The notes under the pieces: model-generated
Told to the model about the DNA's origin: nothing
The model's input: only the letters and a program-made list of their open reading frames with translations
The model's database searches: none
Program-made: the position numbers and the translations under genes
NCBI RefSeq assembly: GCF_003121405.1
Contig: NZ_QBUY01000001.1
Location: forward strand, 1-64,000
Length of the DNA stretch: 64,000 bases
Direction: 5' to 3'
Origin: Paraburkholderia sp. C35
GTDB taxonomy: Bacteria; Pseudomonadota; Gammaproteobacteria; Burkholderiales; Burkholderiaceae
In this document: positions 43,782 to 54,263 of the stretch, piece after piece
Position numbering within the stretch: position 1 is the stretch's first letter
How the letters are laid out: each line of letters opens with the position of its first letter

Positions 43782-44941
43782 GTCTCGACATCTTCTGGTT
43801 TCTGCCGACTTCCGGCGATACGCGCTATCTCGGCAAGTCCGATTTTGGCCGCCCGCCGACCAACGAATACATGCGGCAGATTGCCGTCACCGCCGATCAA
43901 CTGGGCTACGACGGCTTGCTGATTCCGACGGGCAGCAGTTGTCAGGATCCGTGGGTGACGGCGGCGAGTCTCATCCCTGTGACACAGCGCATCAAGCTGC
44001 TGGTCGCGCTGCGCACGTCGATCACCGGGCCGACGGCGGCGGCGCGCCTGGCAGCCACACTGGATCAGGCCTTGAATGGCCGCCTGCTGCTCAACGTCGT
44101 GCCGGGTGGCGATGCGACTGAACTGGCTGCCGATGGCGTATTTCTCGCACACGACGAGCGCTACACCGCCGCCGACGAATTTCTCACCGTGTGGCGCGAT
44201 CTGCTGTCAGGCGAGACAGTGGACTACAAGGGCAAGTACGTGCACGTGGAAGGCGCGCGCAACTTTCATCCGCCTGTGCAGCAGCCGCATCCTCCGCTTT
44301 ACTTCGGCGGTTCATCGCCGGCCGCACATGAGCTGGCGGCGAAGCATGTCGATGCCTATCTGACCTGGGGCGAGCCGCCCGCAGCCGTCGCGGAGAAATT
44401 CGCCGATGTCCAGCGCCGCGCGGCGAAGCATGGGCGCAAGCTGCGTCTCGGCGTGCGCCTGCATGTGATCGTGCGCGAAACCAATGAAGAAGCGTGGGCG
44501 GAAGCCAATCGCCTGATCAGCAAGCTCGACGACGAGGACATCCGCCGGGCCCAGGAGAACTATGCGCGCATGGATTCCGTCGGCCAGCAGCGGATGGCAG
44601 CCTTGCATGGCGGGCAGCGCGACAAGCTGGAGATCAGCCCGAATCTCTGGGCAGGCGTGGGACTGGTGCGCGGCGGTGCGGGCACGGCGCTGGTCGGCGA
44701 CGCCGAGACAGTCGCCGCGCGGCTGCAGGAATACGTCGAAGCAGGCGCGGACAGTTTTGTGCTATCCGGCTATCCGCACCTCGAAGAATCGATTCGTTTC
44801 GCGGAACTGGTGTTCCCTTATCTGCCGGGCAAGAAGCCGGTGACGTTGCGCGATCAGGTGCTCACAGGCGGCGCATTCGATGTGCGTGCAAGTCAGAAGC
44901 CGACCGATCCGCCGTCTGCAGCAGGAGCGCAGACGCGTTGA
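43778..44941 (+). CDS. ssuD: SsuD, alkanesulfonate monooxygenase
   Basis: A 387-residue FMNH2-dependent luciferase-family enzyme that splits alkanesulfonates into aldehyde and sulfite. It reads as SsuD over nearly its full length: [32 protein letters not shown] with Cys55 (Cys54 in the E. coli enzyme), [27 protein letters not shown] and [22 protein letters not shown]. The ATG overlaps the preceding stop as ATGA; AAGGAGC is the ribosome site. It has the family's usual length, and it needs an FMN reductase that is not encoded next to it. Confidence 0.93.
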   Translation: MSLDIFWFLPTSGDTRYLGKSDFGRPPTNEYMRQIAVTADQLGYDGLLIPTGSSCQDPWVTAASLIPVTQRIKLLVALRTSITGPTAAARLAATLDQALNGRLLLNVVPGGDATELAADGVFLAHDERYTAADEFLTVWRDLLSGETVDYKGKYVHVEGARNFHPPVQQPHPPLYFGGSSPAAHELAAKHVDAYLTWGEPPAAVAEKFADVQRRAAKHGRKLRLGVRLHVIVRETNEEAWAEANRLISKLDDEDIRRAQENYARMDSVGQQRMAALHGGQRDKLEISPNLWAGVGLVRGGAGTALVGDAETVAARLQEYVEAGADSFVLSGYPHLEESIRFAELVFPYLPGKKPVTLRDQVLTGGAFDVRASQKPTDPPSAAGAQTR

Positions 44942-44984
44942 ATCGCGCGCTGACGGTGGCGAAGGTCATTGCGGCACAGTGGCC

Positions 44985-45014
44985 GCGGGACGGCGATCAG
45001 GATCGCCGTCCCGC
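44985..45014. terminator. Perfect hairpin between ssuD and the TauD-type gene
   Basis: GCGGGACGGCGATC (44985-44998) is followed after AG by its exact reverse complement (45001-45014). It lies between two convergent genes, so it can act for both strands. No T-run is present. Confidence 0.65.
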
Positions 45015-45019
45015 CTCGC

Positions 45020-45973
45020 TCAGTTGAGCGCAACCGCGGCAGCCGCACCCACCGGCGAACCCTCTATCGCCACCGACGCACGCCCATCCGGCCCGACAGG
45101 CACGTCGCCGACGAGTGTCGTGCGATACAGTTGCCGGTCGAAGTCGAGATCGAAGATATCGGTTGGCGCGAGATGCGCGGTCGAGCGGTTATCCCAGAAC
45201 GCAATGCTGCCCGGCTCCCATTTGAAGCGGACCGTCAACTCCGGCCGCGTCACGTGTTCCCACAGCAATTCGAGCAATGCCTGGCTTTCGCGCGGCGTGA
45301 CACCCACAATGTGCTTCAGAAAACCTGGACTCACATACAGCGCACGCTCGCCCGTCTCGGGATGCACACGCACCAGCGGATGCTCGCTGACCAGCGTGTG
45401 ATGCTCGACGGCCGACGCAAACGCGCTGGTACCCGTTGCGCCTGCAGGCGGTGCAAAGCGGTGCACCCCGCGCAGGCCATCCACGAACCGGCGCACCGGC
45501 TCCGACAGCTTGTCATACGCGATGACGAGATTGGTCCACTGCGTGTCGCCGCCGTAAGGCGGAATCTCCACGCCGCGCAGGATCGATGCGAACGGCGGGT
45601 TGACGGCTGCCGTGACATCCGTATGCCAGCCTGTCCACGGCCGCAGCAGCGTTTGGCCTTCAAAGCGCGTCGCTTTGCGGAACTTCGAGATCGAGTAGAT
45701 CTGCGGATAGCCGTCCACATGCCCGAACACGGGATGCCCCACCGTCAGCTCGCCAAACTGCGCAGAAAAGGCGACGTGCTGCTCGTGGCTCAGGAACTGC
45801 TCGCGAAAGAAGATCACGCGATGCTTGAGCAACGCAGCGCGAATCGCGGCAGTGGTCTGCGCATCGAGTGGATGCGCAAGGTCGACGCCCGTGATCTCCG
45901 CGCCGATATGGGCGGACAGCGGACGGACATCGAGTTGGGCTGCCGTTGCTGCCGGGATGCTCGCTGCGCTCAT
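45020..45973 (-). CDS. TauD/AtsK-family 2-oxoglutarate dioxygenase
   Basis: A 317-residue Fe(II)/2-oxoglutarate dioxygenase. Iron ligands are His117 and Asp119 (WHTDVT) and His267 (STAHLAP); Arg284 in LYRTTLVGD would bind the 2-oxoglutarate carboxylate. TauD oxidises taurine to sulfite and aminoacetaldehyde; AtsK cleaves alkyl sulfate esters. Which substrate is used cannot be told from sequence, so no symbol is given. The ATG has AAGGAGA upstream. It is followed on the same strand by a peptide-type ABC transporter set with 19 bases between. Confidence 0.87.
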   Translation of the reverse strand: MSAASIPAATAAQLDVRPLSAHIGAEITGVDLAHPLDAQTTAAIRAALLKHRVIFFREQFLSHEQHVAFSAQFGELTVGHPVFGHVDGYPQIYSISKFRKATRFEGQTLLRPWTGWHTDVTAAVNPPFASILRGVEIPPYGGDTQWTNLVIAYDKLSEPVRRFVDGLRGVHRFAPPAGATGTSAFASAVEHHTLVSEHPLVRVHPETGERALYVSPGFLKHIVGVTPRESQALLELLWEHVTRPELTVRFKWEPGSIAFWDNRSTAHLAPTDIFDLDFDRQLYRTTLVGDVPVGPDGRASVAIEGSPVGAAAAVALN

Positions 45974-45992
45974 TGACTGTCTCCTTGCATGG

Positions 45993-47702
45993 TCATGCGG
46001 CCATCGATTCGCGCGCCCTGCCGGGAATCGCCTCGAGCAGCGTGCGCGTGTAGTCGTGTTGCGGGCGATGCCATATTTCGCCGTGCCCGCCGCTTTCGAC
46101 GATGCGGCCCTGCTGCATCACATGCACGCGATCGGCGATATAGCGCACCACCGAAAGATCATGCGAAATGAACAGCAGCGACAGGCCGAGTTCCTGTTTC
46201 AGTTCAACCAGCAGATTGAGGATTTGCGCCTGAATGGATACGTCGAGCGCCGACACCGGCTCGTCGCAGATCAGCAACTCAGGTTCGAGCACCAGCGCGC
46301 GCGCAATGCCAATCCGTTGTCGCTGGCCGCCCGAGAACTCGTGTGGAAAGCGCGCCAGTGCCGCCGATGGCAGACGCACGCGATCGAGAATCCTGCGAAC
46401 ACGCGCGTCGCGTTCGCGCGCATCGCGCGTGCCGGTCACGATCAGCACGGTATCGAGAATCTGTGCCACCGTACGGCGCGGATTCAGCGACGCGTACGGA
46501 TCCTGAAACACCATCTGCACCTTGCGGCGCAGCGGTCTCAACGCGCGCTCGCTCAACGGGACCAGATCGACGCCATCCAGCCGGATCTCGCCGTGCGCGA
46601 CAGGAGCGAGCCGCATGATCGCGCGCGACAAGGTCGACTTGCCGCATCCCGACTCTCCGACAAGGCCCACGGATTCGCCGCGGCCAATCTCGAAGCTCGC
46701 GCCGTCCACCGCGCGCAGCACCGTGCGGGCATGCCGCTGCGTATAGTCGACGCGCAGATTGCGCACGGCGAGCAGTGGCGCCGTCTCCACCGAGGCTGCG
46801 CGCGCCGCTGCATCGCCATGTTGCGTCAGCGCGCGCGCCGCACGCGGCACGACCGTGAAGACAGCGTCGCCGCCTGCCGGCGTGTCGTGGCGAATCTCCG
46901 GTAACGTCGACGCCCGATAGTGCAGATCGTCCGCAAGATTCAACGATGCGCCCAGCAAGCCACGCGTGTACGCATGGCGCGGACGGGCAAAGATCTCCTG
47001 GGTGCGCGCTTCTTCGACCTTGTGCCCCGCCAGCATCACCGCGACACGGTCCGCATGATCCGCGACCACACCGAGATCGTGCGTGATCAGCAGCAGCGAC
47101 ATCGCCAGTTCCTTGCGCAACGCGTTCAGCAGTTCGAGGATGCGCGCCTGGATCGTCACATCGAGCGCCGTAGTCGGCTCGTCCGCGATCAGCAGACGCG
47201 GCCGGCATGCCACCGCCATTGCGATCATCACGCGCTGCCGCTGCCCGCCCGACAGTTCATGCGGATAGTCGGACACGCGGCGCTGCGGCTCGGGGATGCG
47301 CACCAGTTCCAGCAGTTCGACCGCGCGCTTGAGCGCCGCTGCTTTCGACAGCGACTCGTGCTGACGCAGCGTCTCGACAATCTGCTCGCCGATGGAGAGC
47401 ACAGGATTGAGCGACGTCATCGGCTCCTGGAAGATCATCGCGATACGGCCACCGCGAACGTCGCGCATCTGCCGCGCGTTCAGATCGAGCAGTTCTTGCC
47501 CATCGAACAGGATGCTGCCCGTCACGCGGCCCGGCTCCGGAACAAGCCGCATCAGGGAGAGCGCCGTCGCTGACTTGCCGCAGCCCGATTCGCCCACCAG
47601 CGCGAGCGTCTCGCCCGCCGCGATATCGAAGCTGATGCCCCGCACCGCTTCATGCGCGCCGAAGCTGACGCGCAGATCCCGCACTTCGAGCAGTTGGCTC
47701 AC
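45993..47702 (-). CDS. Fused double ATPase of oligopeptide-type ABC transporter (DppD-DppF/GsiA type)
   Basis: A 569-residue protein with two ABC ATPase domains in tandem (about 1-260 and 300-560). Each has a Walker A ([19 protein letters not shown]), a signature ([28 protein letters not shown]) and Walker B ([24 protein letters not shown]). Fused pairs of this kind occur in GsiA (glutathione) and related dipeptide importers. The GTG start has GAGAGG upstream. The permeases follow upstream on the same strand, the DppC-like one ending ten bases from this gene. Confidence 0.87.
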   Translation of the reverse strand: MSQLLEVRDLRVSFGAHEAVRGISFDIAAGETLALVGESGCGKSATALSLMRLVPEPGRVTGSILFDGQELLDLNARQMRDVRGGRIAMIFQEPMTSLNPVLSIGEQIVETLRQHESLSKAAALKRAVELLELVRIPEPQRRVSDYPHELSGGQRQRVMIAMAVACRPRLLIADEPTTALDVTIQARILELLNALRKELAMSLLLITHDLGVVADHADRVAVMLAGHKVEEARTQEIFARPRHAYTRGLLGASLNLADDLHYRASTLPEIRHDTPAGGDAVFTVVPRAARALTQHGDAAARAASVETAPLLAVRNLRVDYTQRHARTVLRAVDGASFEIGRGESVGLVGESGCGKSTLSRAIMRLAPVAHGEIRLDGVDLVPLSERALRPLRRKVQMVFQDPYASLNPRRTVAQILDTVLIVTGTRDARERDARVRRILDRVRLPSAALARFPHEFSGGQRQRIGIARALVLEPELLICDEPVSALDVSIQAQILNLLVELKQELGLSLLFISHDLSVVRYIADRVHVMQQGRIVESGGHGEIWHRPQHDYTRTLLEAIPGRARESMAA

Positions 47703-47712
47703 GTCGCGCCTC

Positions 47713-48711
47713 TCAGGTTCGTTGCCGCAAGCGCGGATTCAGTGCATCGTTCAGACCATCGCCAAGCAGATTCAGCGCGAGCACCGCGAGCACGATCGCC
47801 GTGCCCGGTAAAGCCGTCAGATACCACGCAGTGCGCAGCGAGTCGCGTCCCGAGCCGATCATCGCGCCCCAGCTGACGACATTCGGGTCGCCCATGCCCA
47901 GGAACGACAGCGACGATTCGATCAGGATCGCGCTGGCGACCATCACGGAAGCCGTGACGATCACAGGCGGCAGCGCATTGGGAAGAATCTCGCCGAAGAT
48001 GATGCGCGTGTTGCTGAAGCCTTCGCTGCGTGCGGCGAGCACGAAGTCGGAGCGCCGCAGCGATCGGAATTCGGCACGCACGATGCGCGCGACGGTCGGC
48101 CAGGAGGCAATCCCGATAGCGAGCGCGATCACCGTCACATTCGGCCGGCCAATCGCGACGATCACGATGACGAGCAGGAATGACGGGATCGTCTGGAAAA
48201 GTTCGGTGATACGCACCAGCAGGTTGTCGACGGTACCGCCGAAATAGCCGCCCGCCGCACCGACCAGCGTGCCGATCACGAGGCCCAGCGCCGCCGATGC
48301 CGCGCCGATCAGCAGCGACACGCGCGTGCCATGCGCGATGCCCGCCGCAACGTCGCGGCCCAAAGAATCGGTGCCGAGCCAGAATTGCGGGTCGGTGCCC
48401 GGCCATTCGAACGGCGCGCCGACCATGTCGAGGGGATCGCCGGGAAAAAGACGCGGCGCGAGCAGCGCCAGCGCGATGAAGGCGAGCAACAGCACGAGTC
48501 CGGCACACGCGGATGGATTGCGCAACAGCGCGCGCCATGCGCCGGCATGCGCGTGGCGCGGCGCATCGGCATCGGCATTGACCGCGCGGCGGCCGAACAG
48601 CGCGCCGCCCAGTTGACGCCGCCACGCTGAACCCGCGGACAGTGTGCTGACGGCATCGGCGGACACGCTCTCGCCTGTCTGGGTATGCACGTTTGACGAT
48701 TCGGAACTCAT
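47713..48711 (-). CDS. DppC-type ABC permease
   Basis: A 332-residue inner-membrane permease with a long cytoplasmic N-terminus (about 60 residues) and six helices beginning near residue 69. The EAA-type loop is in [32 protein letters not shown]. It matches the DppC/OppC family: the second permease of oligopeptide-type importers. GGAGG precedes the ATG. It forms a heterodimer with the DppB-like protein encoded just upstream in transcription order. Confidence 0.87.
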   Translation of the reverse strand: MSSESSNVHTQTGESVSADAVSTLSAGSAWRRQLGGALFGRRAVNADADAPRHAHAGAWRALLRNPSACAGLVLLLAFIALALLAPRLFPGDPLDMVGAPFEWPGTDPQFWLGTDSLGRDVAAGIAHGTRVSLLIGAASAALGLVIGTLVGAAGGYFGGTVDNLLVRITELFQTIPSFLLVIVIVAIGRPNVTVIALAIGIASWPTVARIVRAEFRSLRRSDFVLAARSEGFSNTRIIFGEILPNALPPVIVTASVMVASAILIESSLSFLGMGDPNVVSWGAMIGSGRDSLRTAWYLTALPGTAIVLAVLALNLLGDGLNDALNPRLRQRT

Positions 48712-48748
48712 CGCGAGCCTCCAGCCGGACGGAATAAAAGATGCCGCA

Positions 48749-49732
48749 TCACGCGGCGATGCGCGGATCGAGCCACGCCTGCAGCAGATCCACCACCACG
48801 TTGGCGACGATCACCAGCAGCGACGAAAGCAGCAGCACGCCGAGCAGCACACTGAAATCGCGCGCCAGCACGGCATCCAGTGCGAGCCGGCCGAGCCCCG
48901 GCCAGCTGAACACCGTTTCCGTCACGGCCGCGCCGCCCAGCAGCGTGCCAAAGTGCATCGCGACGATGGTCGACAGCGGCATCAGCGCGTTGCGCAGCAC
49001 ATGACGCACGGTCACGCGCCATGGATGCAAGCCCTTTGCATGCGCCGTCCTGACGAAATCCTGGCGCTGCACTTCGAGCATCGCTGCGCGGGTGAGCCGC
49101 GCGTAGATCGCGACGAAGAACGTGGCGAGCGTGGTCGCGGGCAGCAACACATGCCTGAGCAGATCGGCCAGATACGCGAAGCCGGGCAGGTTCAGTCCGA
49201 TCGTCACGTAGCCGCCGCTCGGCAACCAGCCGAGCCGCACCGAAAACAGCACGATCGCCAGCAAGCCGATCCAGAAACCCGGCGTCGAATAGAACAGCAG
49301 CGCCAACACCGACAGTACGCGGTCGGGCCATTTGCCGGCCCAATGCGCCATCACCGCGCCGAGCACGACGCCCACCACGATCGCCAGCGACAAGGCCACG
49401 CCCATCAGCAGCAGCGTATTCGGCAGGCGCGACAGGATCAGTTGCATCACGGGCATGTCATAGCGCGGCGAATAGCCGAGACTGAAGTGCGACAGATGCG
49501 TCAGATAGCTCCACAGCTGATGCAGCAGCGTCTGATCAAGGCCGAACTTCGCGCGCAGCATCGTCATCGTTTCGGCTGTCGCGGAACCGGCCTCGCCGGC
49601 GATCACGTCGGCGGCGTCGCCGGGCATCAGCTTGAGCAGGAAGAAGTTCAGCACGAGAATGCCGATCACCGTCGGCAGCGCCTGCCAGGCCGTCCGCAGC
49701 AGGATGGTCTGCCAGCGCACTCGTCGCGTCAT
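48749..49732 (-). CDS. DppB-type ABC permease
   Basis: A 327-residue permease of the DppB/OppB family: N-terminal helix RTAWQALPTVIGILVLNFFLLKLMPGDAAD, a DLQ-like loop, five further helices and the EAA loop in EVQRQDFVRTAHAKGLHPWRVTVRHVLRNAL. The ATG at 49732 is preferred to one 21 codons earlier because GGAGAG lies before it and the helix begins near residue 10. First gene of the minus-strand transporter operon, divergent from a binding protein gene. Confidence 0.87.
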   Translation of the reverse strand: MTRRVRWQTILLRTAWQALPTVIGILVLNFFLLKLMPGDAADVIAGEAGSATAETMTMLRAKFGLDQTLLHQLWSYLTHLSHFSLGYSPRYDMPVMQLILSRLPNTLLLMGVALSLAIVVGVVLGAVMAHWAGKWPDRVLSVLALLFYSTPGFWIGLLAIVLFSVRLGWLPSGGYVTIGLNLPGFAYLADLLRHVLLPATTLATFFVAIYARLTRAAMLEVQRQDFVRTAHAKGLHPWRVTVRHVLRNALMPLSTIVAMHFGTLLGGAAVTETVFSWPGLGRLALDAVLARDFSVLLGVLLLSSLLVIVANVVVDLLQAWLDPRIAA

Positions 49733-49997
49733 GTCGTCGCTCTCCTTCGGGGCGTTGCTTGCGGTGGGGTATGCCGCCGCGGCGACGCAATCCATGCGAT
49801 CACCAGGGCAAGCGAGCTCATCATGCTAGCAACGCGCCTCGCAACGGCGAACGAATCGATGCTGCTAACCATATGACCCGGCGTGACCCAGCGCGACCCA
49901 GTGCCCGGCGAATGCTAACGATAGGAAAATTCCTTCGTTCTGCGAAGCCGCAAGTCGAATCACCATGTGCGTCACCATGCCCGACAGGATTCGACAC

Positions 49998-51614
49998 ATG
50001 CCTCGTATCGATCGACGACAGTTTCTTGCGCTTGCCGGCACGCTGACGGCTGCTCTACCGTTCCCTTTTGGCGTGCCCGATGGTTTCGCAGCCGAGCTGA
50101 CGCCGCGCCGCGGCGGCGTGCTGACACTGCTGGTCGATCCCGAGCCGCCCACCCTGCTGTCGGTCGCCAACACCGCCGGTTCGACCGTCAAGACCAGCGC
50201 GAAAACGAATGAAGGGTTGCTGAAGTACGGCTTCGACCTGCGCCCGCAGCCGCAACTCGCAACCGCCTGGCAAGTCAGCACGGATGGCCTGCAATACCGT
50301 TTCACGCTGCGGCGTGGCGTGAAATGGCATGACGGACGGCCTTTCACTTCGGCGGATGTGGCTTTCTCGATTGGCTTGCTGAAAGAGGTGCATCCGCGCG
50401 GACGCGGCACTTTCGCCAATGTGACGGAAGTGCGCACGCCGGACGACGTTACCGCCATCGTGATTCTGTCGAAACCGTCGCCCTATCTGCTGCAGGCTTT
50501 CGATGCCGCCGAGTCGCCCATCGTGCCTGCGCACCTGTATCGCGACACACCCGCGCCGAAGATCGCCGCGCATCCGAACAACAATGCGCCCGTCGGCACG
50601 GGCCCGTATCGTTTCAAGGAGTGGGTGCGCGGCTCGCATGTGATTTACGAACGCAATCCGGACTACTGGGACGGCGGAAAGCCGTACATCGACACGCTCA
50701 TCGTCAAGTTCATCCCGGACCCGGCGGCCCGCGCCGCCGCGTTCGAATCGGGCGCTGTCGATCTGGGCGGAGAAAGCCCGGTGCCGCTGTCCGATCTCGC
50801 GCGCCTGCGCGACAACGCCACGCTGACACTCGACACGCGCGGCTACGAATATTCGATCACGCAGACGCGCATCGAATTCAATCTCGATCATCCGATTCTC
50901 GGCAAGCTGCCTGTACGTCAGGCGATTGCCCACGCACTCGACCGCAAGGTCATCCGCAATACGATCTGGTACGGCTATGCGGATGACTCGCCCACACCTA
51001 TCGCGCCAGGCTCGCCCTTTCACGATCCGCGTCCGTCACCCTATCCGTACGATCCGAAGAAGGCCGAGGCATTACTGGATGCAGCCGGTTATCCGCGTCG
51101 CTCGGACGGCAAACGCTTTGCGCTCGTGCACGATTTCCTGCCGTATGGCGATGGCTTCAAGCGGGTTGCCGACTATCTGAAGCCCGCACTCGCCCGTGTC
51201 GGCATCGACGTGACGATCCGCGCGCAAGACTTTCCGACCTATATCCGGCGGGTGTATACGGAACGCGATTTCGAGTTCACGAACAATTCGATGGGGAATT
51301 TCTTCGATCCCACCGCAGGCGTGCAACGGCTCTACTGGTCACAAAACTTCAAGCGCGGCGTGCCGTTTTCCAATGGCGCTCATTACACCAACGCTGAAGT
51401 CGACCGGCTGCTCGAAGCGGCAGCCGTCGAACCGGACGCGGCGAAGCGGCGTGCGTTGTTCACGCAGTTTCAGCATATCGTCGAGGACGAACTGCCTGAC
51501 ATCAATCTGGTTTCACTGAAGCAGGTCACGATTGCCAACAAACGTGTGCAGGATCACACGACGACAGCATCGGGACTGAATGGCTCACTCGCCGATGTCT
51601 GGCTGCGCGCGTAA
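49998..51614 (+). CDS. Oligopeptide-type ABC substrate-binding protein (SBP family 5), copy 1
   Basis: A 538-residue family-5 periplasmic binding protein. The N-terminus has DRRQFLALAG followed by a hydrophobic run: a Tat-type signal. Family features: the GVKWHDGRPFTSADVAFSI motif around residue 100, NNNAPVGTGPYRFKEWVRGSHV and DPTAGVQRLYWSQNFKRG. It is divergent from the permease operon and probably works with it. The binding protein at 59387 is clearly related. Neighbouring sulfur genes suggest an organosulfur ligand (for example a sulfur-containing peptide or sulfonate), but this is inference. Confidence 0.85.
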   Translation: MPRIDRRQFLALAGTLTAALPFPFGVPDGFAAELTPRRGGVLTLLVDPEPPTLLSVANTAGSTVKTSAKTNEGLLKYGFDLRPQPQLATAWQVSTDGLQYRFTLRRGVKWHDGRPFTSADVAFSIGLLKEVHPRGRGTFANVTEVRTPDDVTAIVILSKPSPYLLQAFDAAESPIVPAHLYRDTPAPKIAAHPNNNAPVGTGPYRFKEWVRGSHVIYERNPDYWDGGKPYIDTLIVKFIPDPAARAAAFESGAVDLGGESPVPLSDLARLRDNATLTLDTRGYEYSITQTRIEFNLDHPILGKLPVRQAIAHALDRKVIRNTIWYGYADDSPTPIAPGSPFHDPRPSPYPYDPKKAEALLDAAGYPRRSDGKRFALVHDFLPYGDGFKRVADYLKPALARVGIDVTIRAQDFPTYIRRVYTERDFEFTNNSMGNFFDPTAGVQRLYWSQNFKRGVPFSNGAHYTNAEVDRLLEAAAVEPDAAKRRALFTQFQHIVEDELPDINLVSLKQVTIANKRVQDHTTTASGLNGSLADVWLRA

Positions 51615-51653
51615 AGCCTTCAGAGAAGCGACCTGCACCCCAATTGCGCGCAA

Positions 51654-51692
51654 CGATGTGAGCCCGCCCGATGATCGGGCAAGCTCACATCG
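51654..51692. terminator. Perfect long hairpin between convergent genes
   Basis: CGATGTGAGC (51654-51663) is exactly complementary to GCTCACATCG (51683-51692), enclosing GCCCGA-TGA-TCGGGC with a 2-base mismatch on each side. It lies between the binding protein and the convergent oxidoreductase gene. Confidence 0.7.
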
Positions 51693-51694
51693 CA

Positions 51695-52942
51695 TCAAGC
51701 CGGCGCGCCCACCTTTCCGTGCACACCCAGCCACGACTGGCCGATGACCTCGTGCGACGCATCGGCGTTAGGCGGATGGAACGCGCCCGCGCGCACATCG
51801 CGGTACAGCCGCTCCAGTTCGTTACGTCGTGCCAGCGACCCCGCCCCTGCGATCTGCAGCGAGAGATTCACCACGCGCAGCGCGCCATCGACGGCATGCT
51901 GCTTGGCCGATAGCAGCTTCGCGAGCCAGGGCTCGCCCGCTGCATAGCCTCGCCACCAGTGTTCTGCCGTGCGTTCGAGCAGTGCCTCGATGCTCTCCAG
52001 TTCGATCGCGGCCTCAGCGACGCTCCACTGCGTCAGTGGCTTGAATGCATAGGTGCGGCCGGCCAGCGCCTGCGAGCGGCGCGTGGTGGCCGATGCGAGC
52101 GCCAGATCGAAAGCCCGTCTGGCGATGCCGTAATACACCGCGCCGAGGCCCGGCAGCACAGCGCCGAGTATGCCGTCCACGAACGGATCGTCGGGGTCGC
52201 CTGCCGGCAGCACGCGCGTGACATGTTCCTTCGAAGCGATTGCGCCGTCGAGCCAGGTGTCGTCGCTGCGCGTGGCGCGCAAGCCGAGGGCATCCCACGT
52301 CTGCTCCGTGCGATGCCCGCTGCTATCGCGCGAAATGAACGCATGCACGATCTTCGGGTTCGACGGGTCGCTGTCGTCGCGTCCATGCACGCCAAGCCAG
52401 TCCCATACGGGTGCCAGCGAGGTCAGCACCTTGTGGCCATCGAACTGGTAGCCGCCGTCCGCGAGCGGTGTCGCCTTCACGAACGAATCCGCCAGGCCGA
52501 GATCGTTGCCCGGCTCGCCATGTCCGGCCGCGAACACCTTGCCGGCCGCAATCTCGCGCAGAATCCACTCGGCGGAACGATCGCCACGCCGCCAGAGGTG
52601 CAGCGCTGCGCCTGCCCAGTACAGATGCATGTTCAGCGCGAGCGCTGTCGCCGGGGCGCGATATGCGAGCCGCACCTGCTCACGCACCAAGGCCGGCAGC
52701 GTGTAGCCCAAACCGCCGATTTCAAGCGGCACGCTCGCGCGCAGAAAACCCGCCTGCTTCAGTTCGGCGAGGTCTTCGTCGAAGAAGCGGTTGTCGCGAT
52801 CATAGCCGGCTGCGCGTGCGCCGATCCGTTCGAGCAGTTCGTCCGACAGCAAAGGCTGGTCGGCATGCCCGGATGGCGCGAGCGCGAAAGGCGTTACGGT
52901 TTCCTTCGGAACCACCTCTGCATGTTCCAGTGTTGTACTCAT
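51695..52942 (-). CDS. Acyl-CoA-dehydrogenase-fold oxidoreductase, SfnB/DszC-like, divergent
   Basis: A 415-residue flavoenzyme. Fold marks: FLRASVPLEIGGLGYTLPAL, LALNMHLYWAGAALH, GEPGNDLGLADSFVKATPL and the C-terminal LQIAGAGSLARRNELERLYRD. It lacks the LDRxWRNxR motif of the other copies, so it is a more distant member. Likely an oxygenase or oxidase using flavin; substrate unknown. The ATG is preceded by nothing strong. It is followed on the same strand by 96 bases and the AhpD-like gene (transcribed before it), suggesting a short operon. Confidence 0.75.
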   Translation of the reverse strand: MSTTLEHAEVVPKETVTPFALAPSGHADQPLLSDELLERIGARAAGYDRDNRFFDEDLAELKQAGFLRASVPLEIGGLGYTLPALVREQVRLAYRAPATALALNMHLYWAGAALHLWRRGDRSAEWILREIAAGKVFAAGHGEPGNDLGLADSFVKATPLADGGYQFDGHKVLTSLAPVWDWLGVHGRDDSDPSNPKIVHAFISRDSSGHRTEQTWDALGLRATRSDDTWLDGAIASKEHVTRVLPAGDPDDPFVDGILGAVLPGLGAVYYGIARRAFDLALASATTRRSQALAGRTYAFKPLTQWSVAEAAIELESIEALLERTAEHWWRGYAAGEPWLAKLLSAKQHAVDGALRVVNLSLQIAGAGSLARRNELERLYRDVRAGAFHPPNADASHEVIGQSWLGVHGKVGAPA

Positions 52943-53038
52943 GGTGAATTGGCTCAGTCGTAGGGTGTCGTTCGTTGCGGAAGATAAATGACGGACTGGA
53001 CTTCAGGCGTGCCGCGCAAATGCGGATCGACAAGGCAT

Positions 53039-53683
53039 TCAGTGCAGATCGCGGCCCGCGAAGAACTGATCGTCGGGGACCACGTTGAGCGCGATCGTCA
53101 GGCGGTTTGCATAGCTGAAAAACGCGGAGATTTCGAGAGCCTCCGTTACGGCCTCGCGGGTGAAGCCCGCTTGCCTCAGGCGCTGGAGTTCGGCTTCGTC
53201 GATCGTGGCCGGTTCGCGCGTGAGACGTTCGGCCAGTTCGGCGAGCGCGTTTTCTCTGGCCGTCAGGCGTACATGATGAAAGCCTTGCGCGATGCGTTGC
53301 GCACGCACGGTGTCGCCGATTGCCGCGGCGAGCGCCTGCGTGTGATTGAACACGCAATAGCTGCACTGGTTAGCCGCTGATGTCACGACGGCGATCAGTT
53401 CGCGTTCCGCCGCTGTCAGATGGCTGCGCTGCGGATCGAACAGGTGCTCATAGAACACGACCAGCCGATACGCCGTGTCGGGGTTCACCGACAATGCGGC
53501 GAGCCAGTTTGGCACGAAGCCGTATTGCCGGCGGAACTTCGCATAAATGTCGGCGACGTGCGGCGGCAAGCTGCTTTCGTCGGGAATGCCGAAGCGGGAA
53601 ATGGGTTCGTGCGCTGAATCGTGGTTGCCCGGCGCGGCGCGATCGAGCGAAAAGGCTTTTGCTTCGGAAGCAAGGGTCGACAT
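53039..53683 (-). CDS. AhpD/CMD-like peroxidase-related protein
   Basis: A 214-residue carboxymuconolactone decarboxylase-like protein of the alkylhydroperoxidase (AhpD) type. The redox motif is CSYC (Cys107, Cys110) with His114 and conserved Glu93/Glu95 upstream; this is the ExxxxxxxxxxxCxxCxxxH pattern. It probably reduces peroxides or recycles a peroxiredoxin. GAGGAG precedes the ATG at 53683. It is the first gene of the pair with the oxidoreductase at 51695. Confidence 0.85.
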   Translation of the reverse strand: MSTLASEAKAFSLDRAAPGNHDSAHEPISRFGIPDESSLPPHVADIYAKFRRQYGFVPNWLAALSVNPDTAYRLVVFYEHLFDPQRSHLTAAERELIAVVTSAANQCSYCVFNHTQALAAAIGDTVRAQRIAQGFHHVRLTARENALAELAERLTREPATIDEAELQRLRQAGFTREAVTEALEISAFFSYANRLTIALNVVPDDQFFAGRDLH

Positions 53684-53763
53684 CAGGTTACTCCTCGAAA
53701 TCAGGTGGGCCTGCCTGACACGATAGTGCAAGCACCAACGCTTCGTATGCCTGATTTCTGATA

Positions 53764-53775
53764 AGCAACTGACCG
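53764..53775 (+). promoter_or_regulatory. ATAAGCA element near the AhpD-like gene promoter
   Basis: GATAAGCAACTG sits in the upstream region of the minus-strand AhpD-like gene, about 82 bases before its start, on the opposite strand to transcription. Confidence 0.35.
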
Positions 53776-53886
53776 TGGCTCGTATCGACGCGACGCAGTG
53801 TCGAAAGGTGTGATGGCTATCGACGTCACACGCTCGCCCGGCTTGCCTCGTCCAGCGGGTATTGGCAGACCGCGTCTGGAAACGAA

Positions 53887-54237
53887 TCAAAGCAGTTCGT
53901 CGCCGAATTCGATTACGTAGACCTGCGTAGCACCGAGTTCAGCCGCGGCGCGAATACGTTCGTAGATGAGCAATGCACCGACCAGCTTCGCATTGCACCG
54001 GGCGCTGAACTCGGCCTGCTCGGCCTCCGTCAGTCGGTCGTATCGATCGAGCACATCGTGCTGGAAACGAAGCAGGATAGCGGGCGTATCGGGTCCGCGC
54101 GGGTTGCTGACCGTGAGTCCCACGAACGTCTTTTCGCTCGATTCAGGTCCGGCGATATGCGCGTCCCGATCGAATCGCCCCGCGAGGACATTGGCGACCC
54201 GCTGCAACGCCTGTCTTTCTATCGCATAGGTCGCCAT
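53887..54237 (-). CDS. Hypothetical protein, 116 aa, downstream of cysK
   Basis: Not recognised. A 116-residue soluble protein with AGGAGAGG before its ATG and only 26 bases after cysK, so it is in the cysK operon. Contains LLRFQHDVLDRYDRLTEAEQAEFSARCNAKLVGALLIYERIRAAAE, a likely helical core, and a beta-like tail ending VYVIEFGDELL. No Cys-rich or nucleotide-binding motif. Position suggests a sulfur or stress role, but there is no direct evidence for it. Confidence 0.65.
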   Translation of the reverse strand: MATYAIERQALQRVANVLAGRFDRDAHIAGPESSEKTFVGLTVSNPRGPDTPAILLRFQHDVLDRYDRLTEAEQAEFSARCNAKLVGALLIYERIRAAAELGATQVYVIEFGDELL

Positions 54238-54263
54238 ACGCCTCTCCTGCGAAAGTGTGCCGG

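Noticed and set aside
48644..49876. Plus-strand open frame of 410 codons
   Set aside because: Antisense to the two permease genes; low-complexity Gln/His/Arg-rich sequence.
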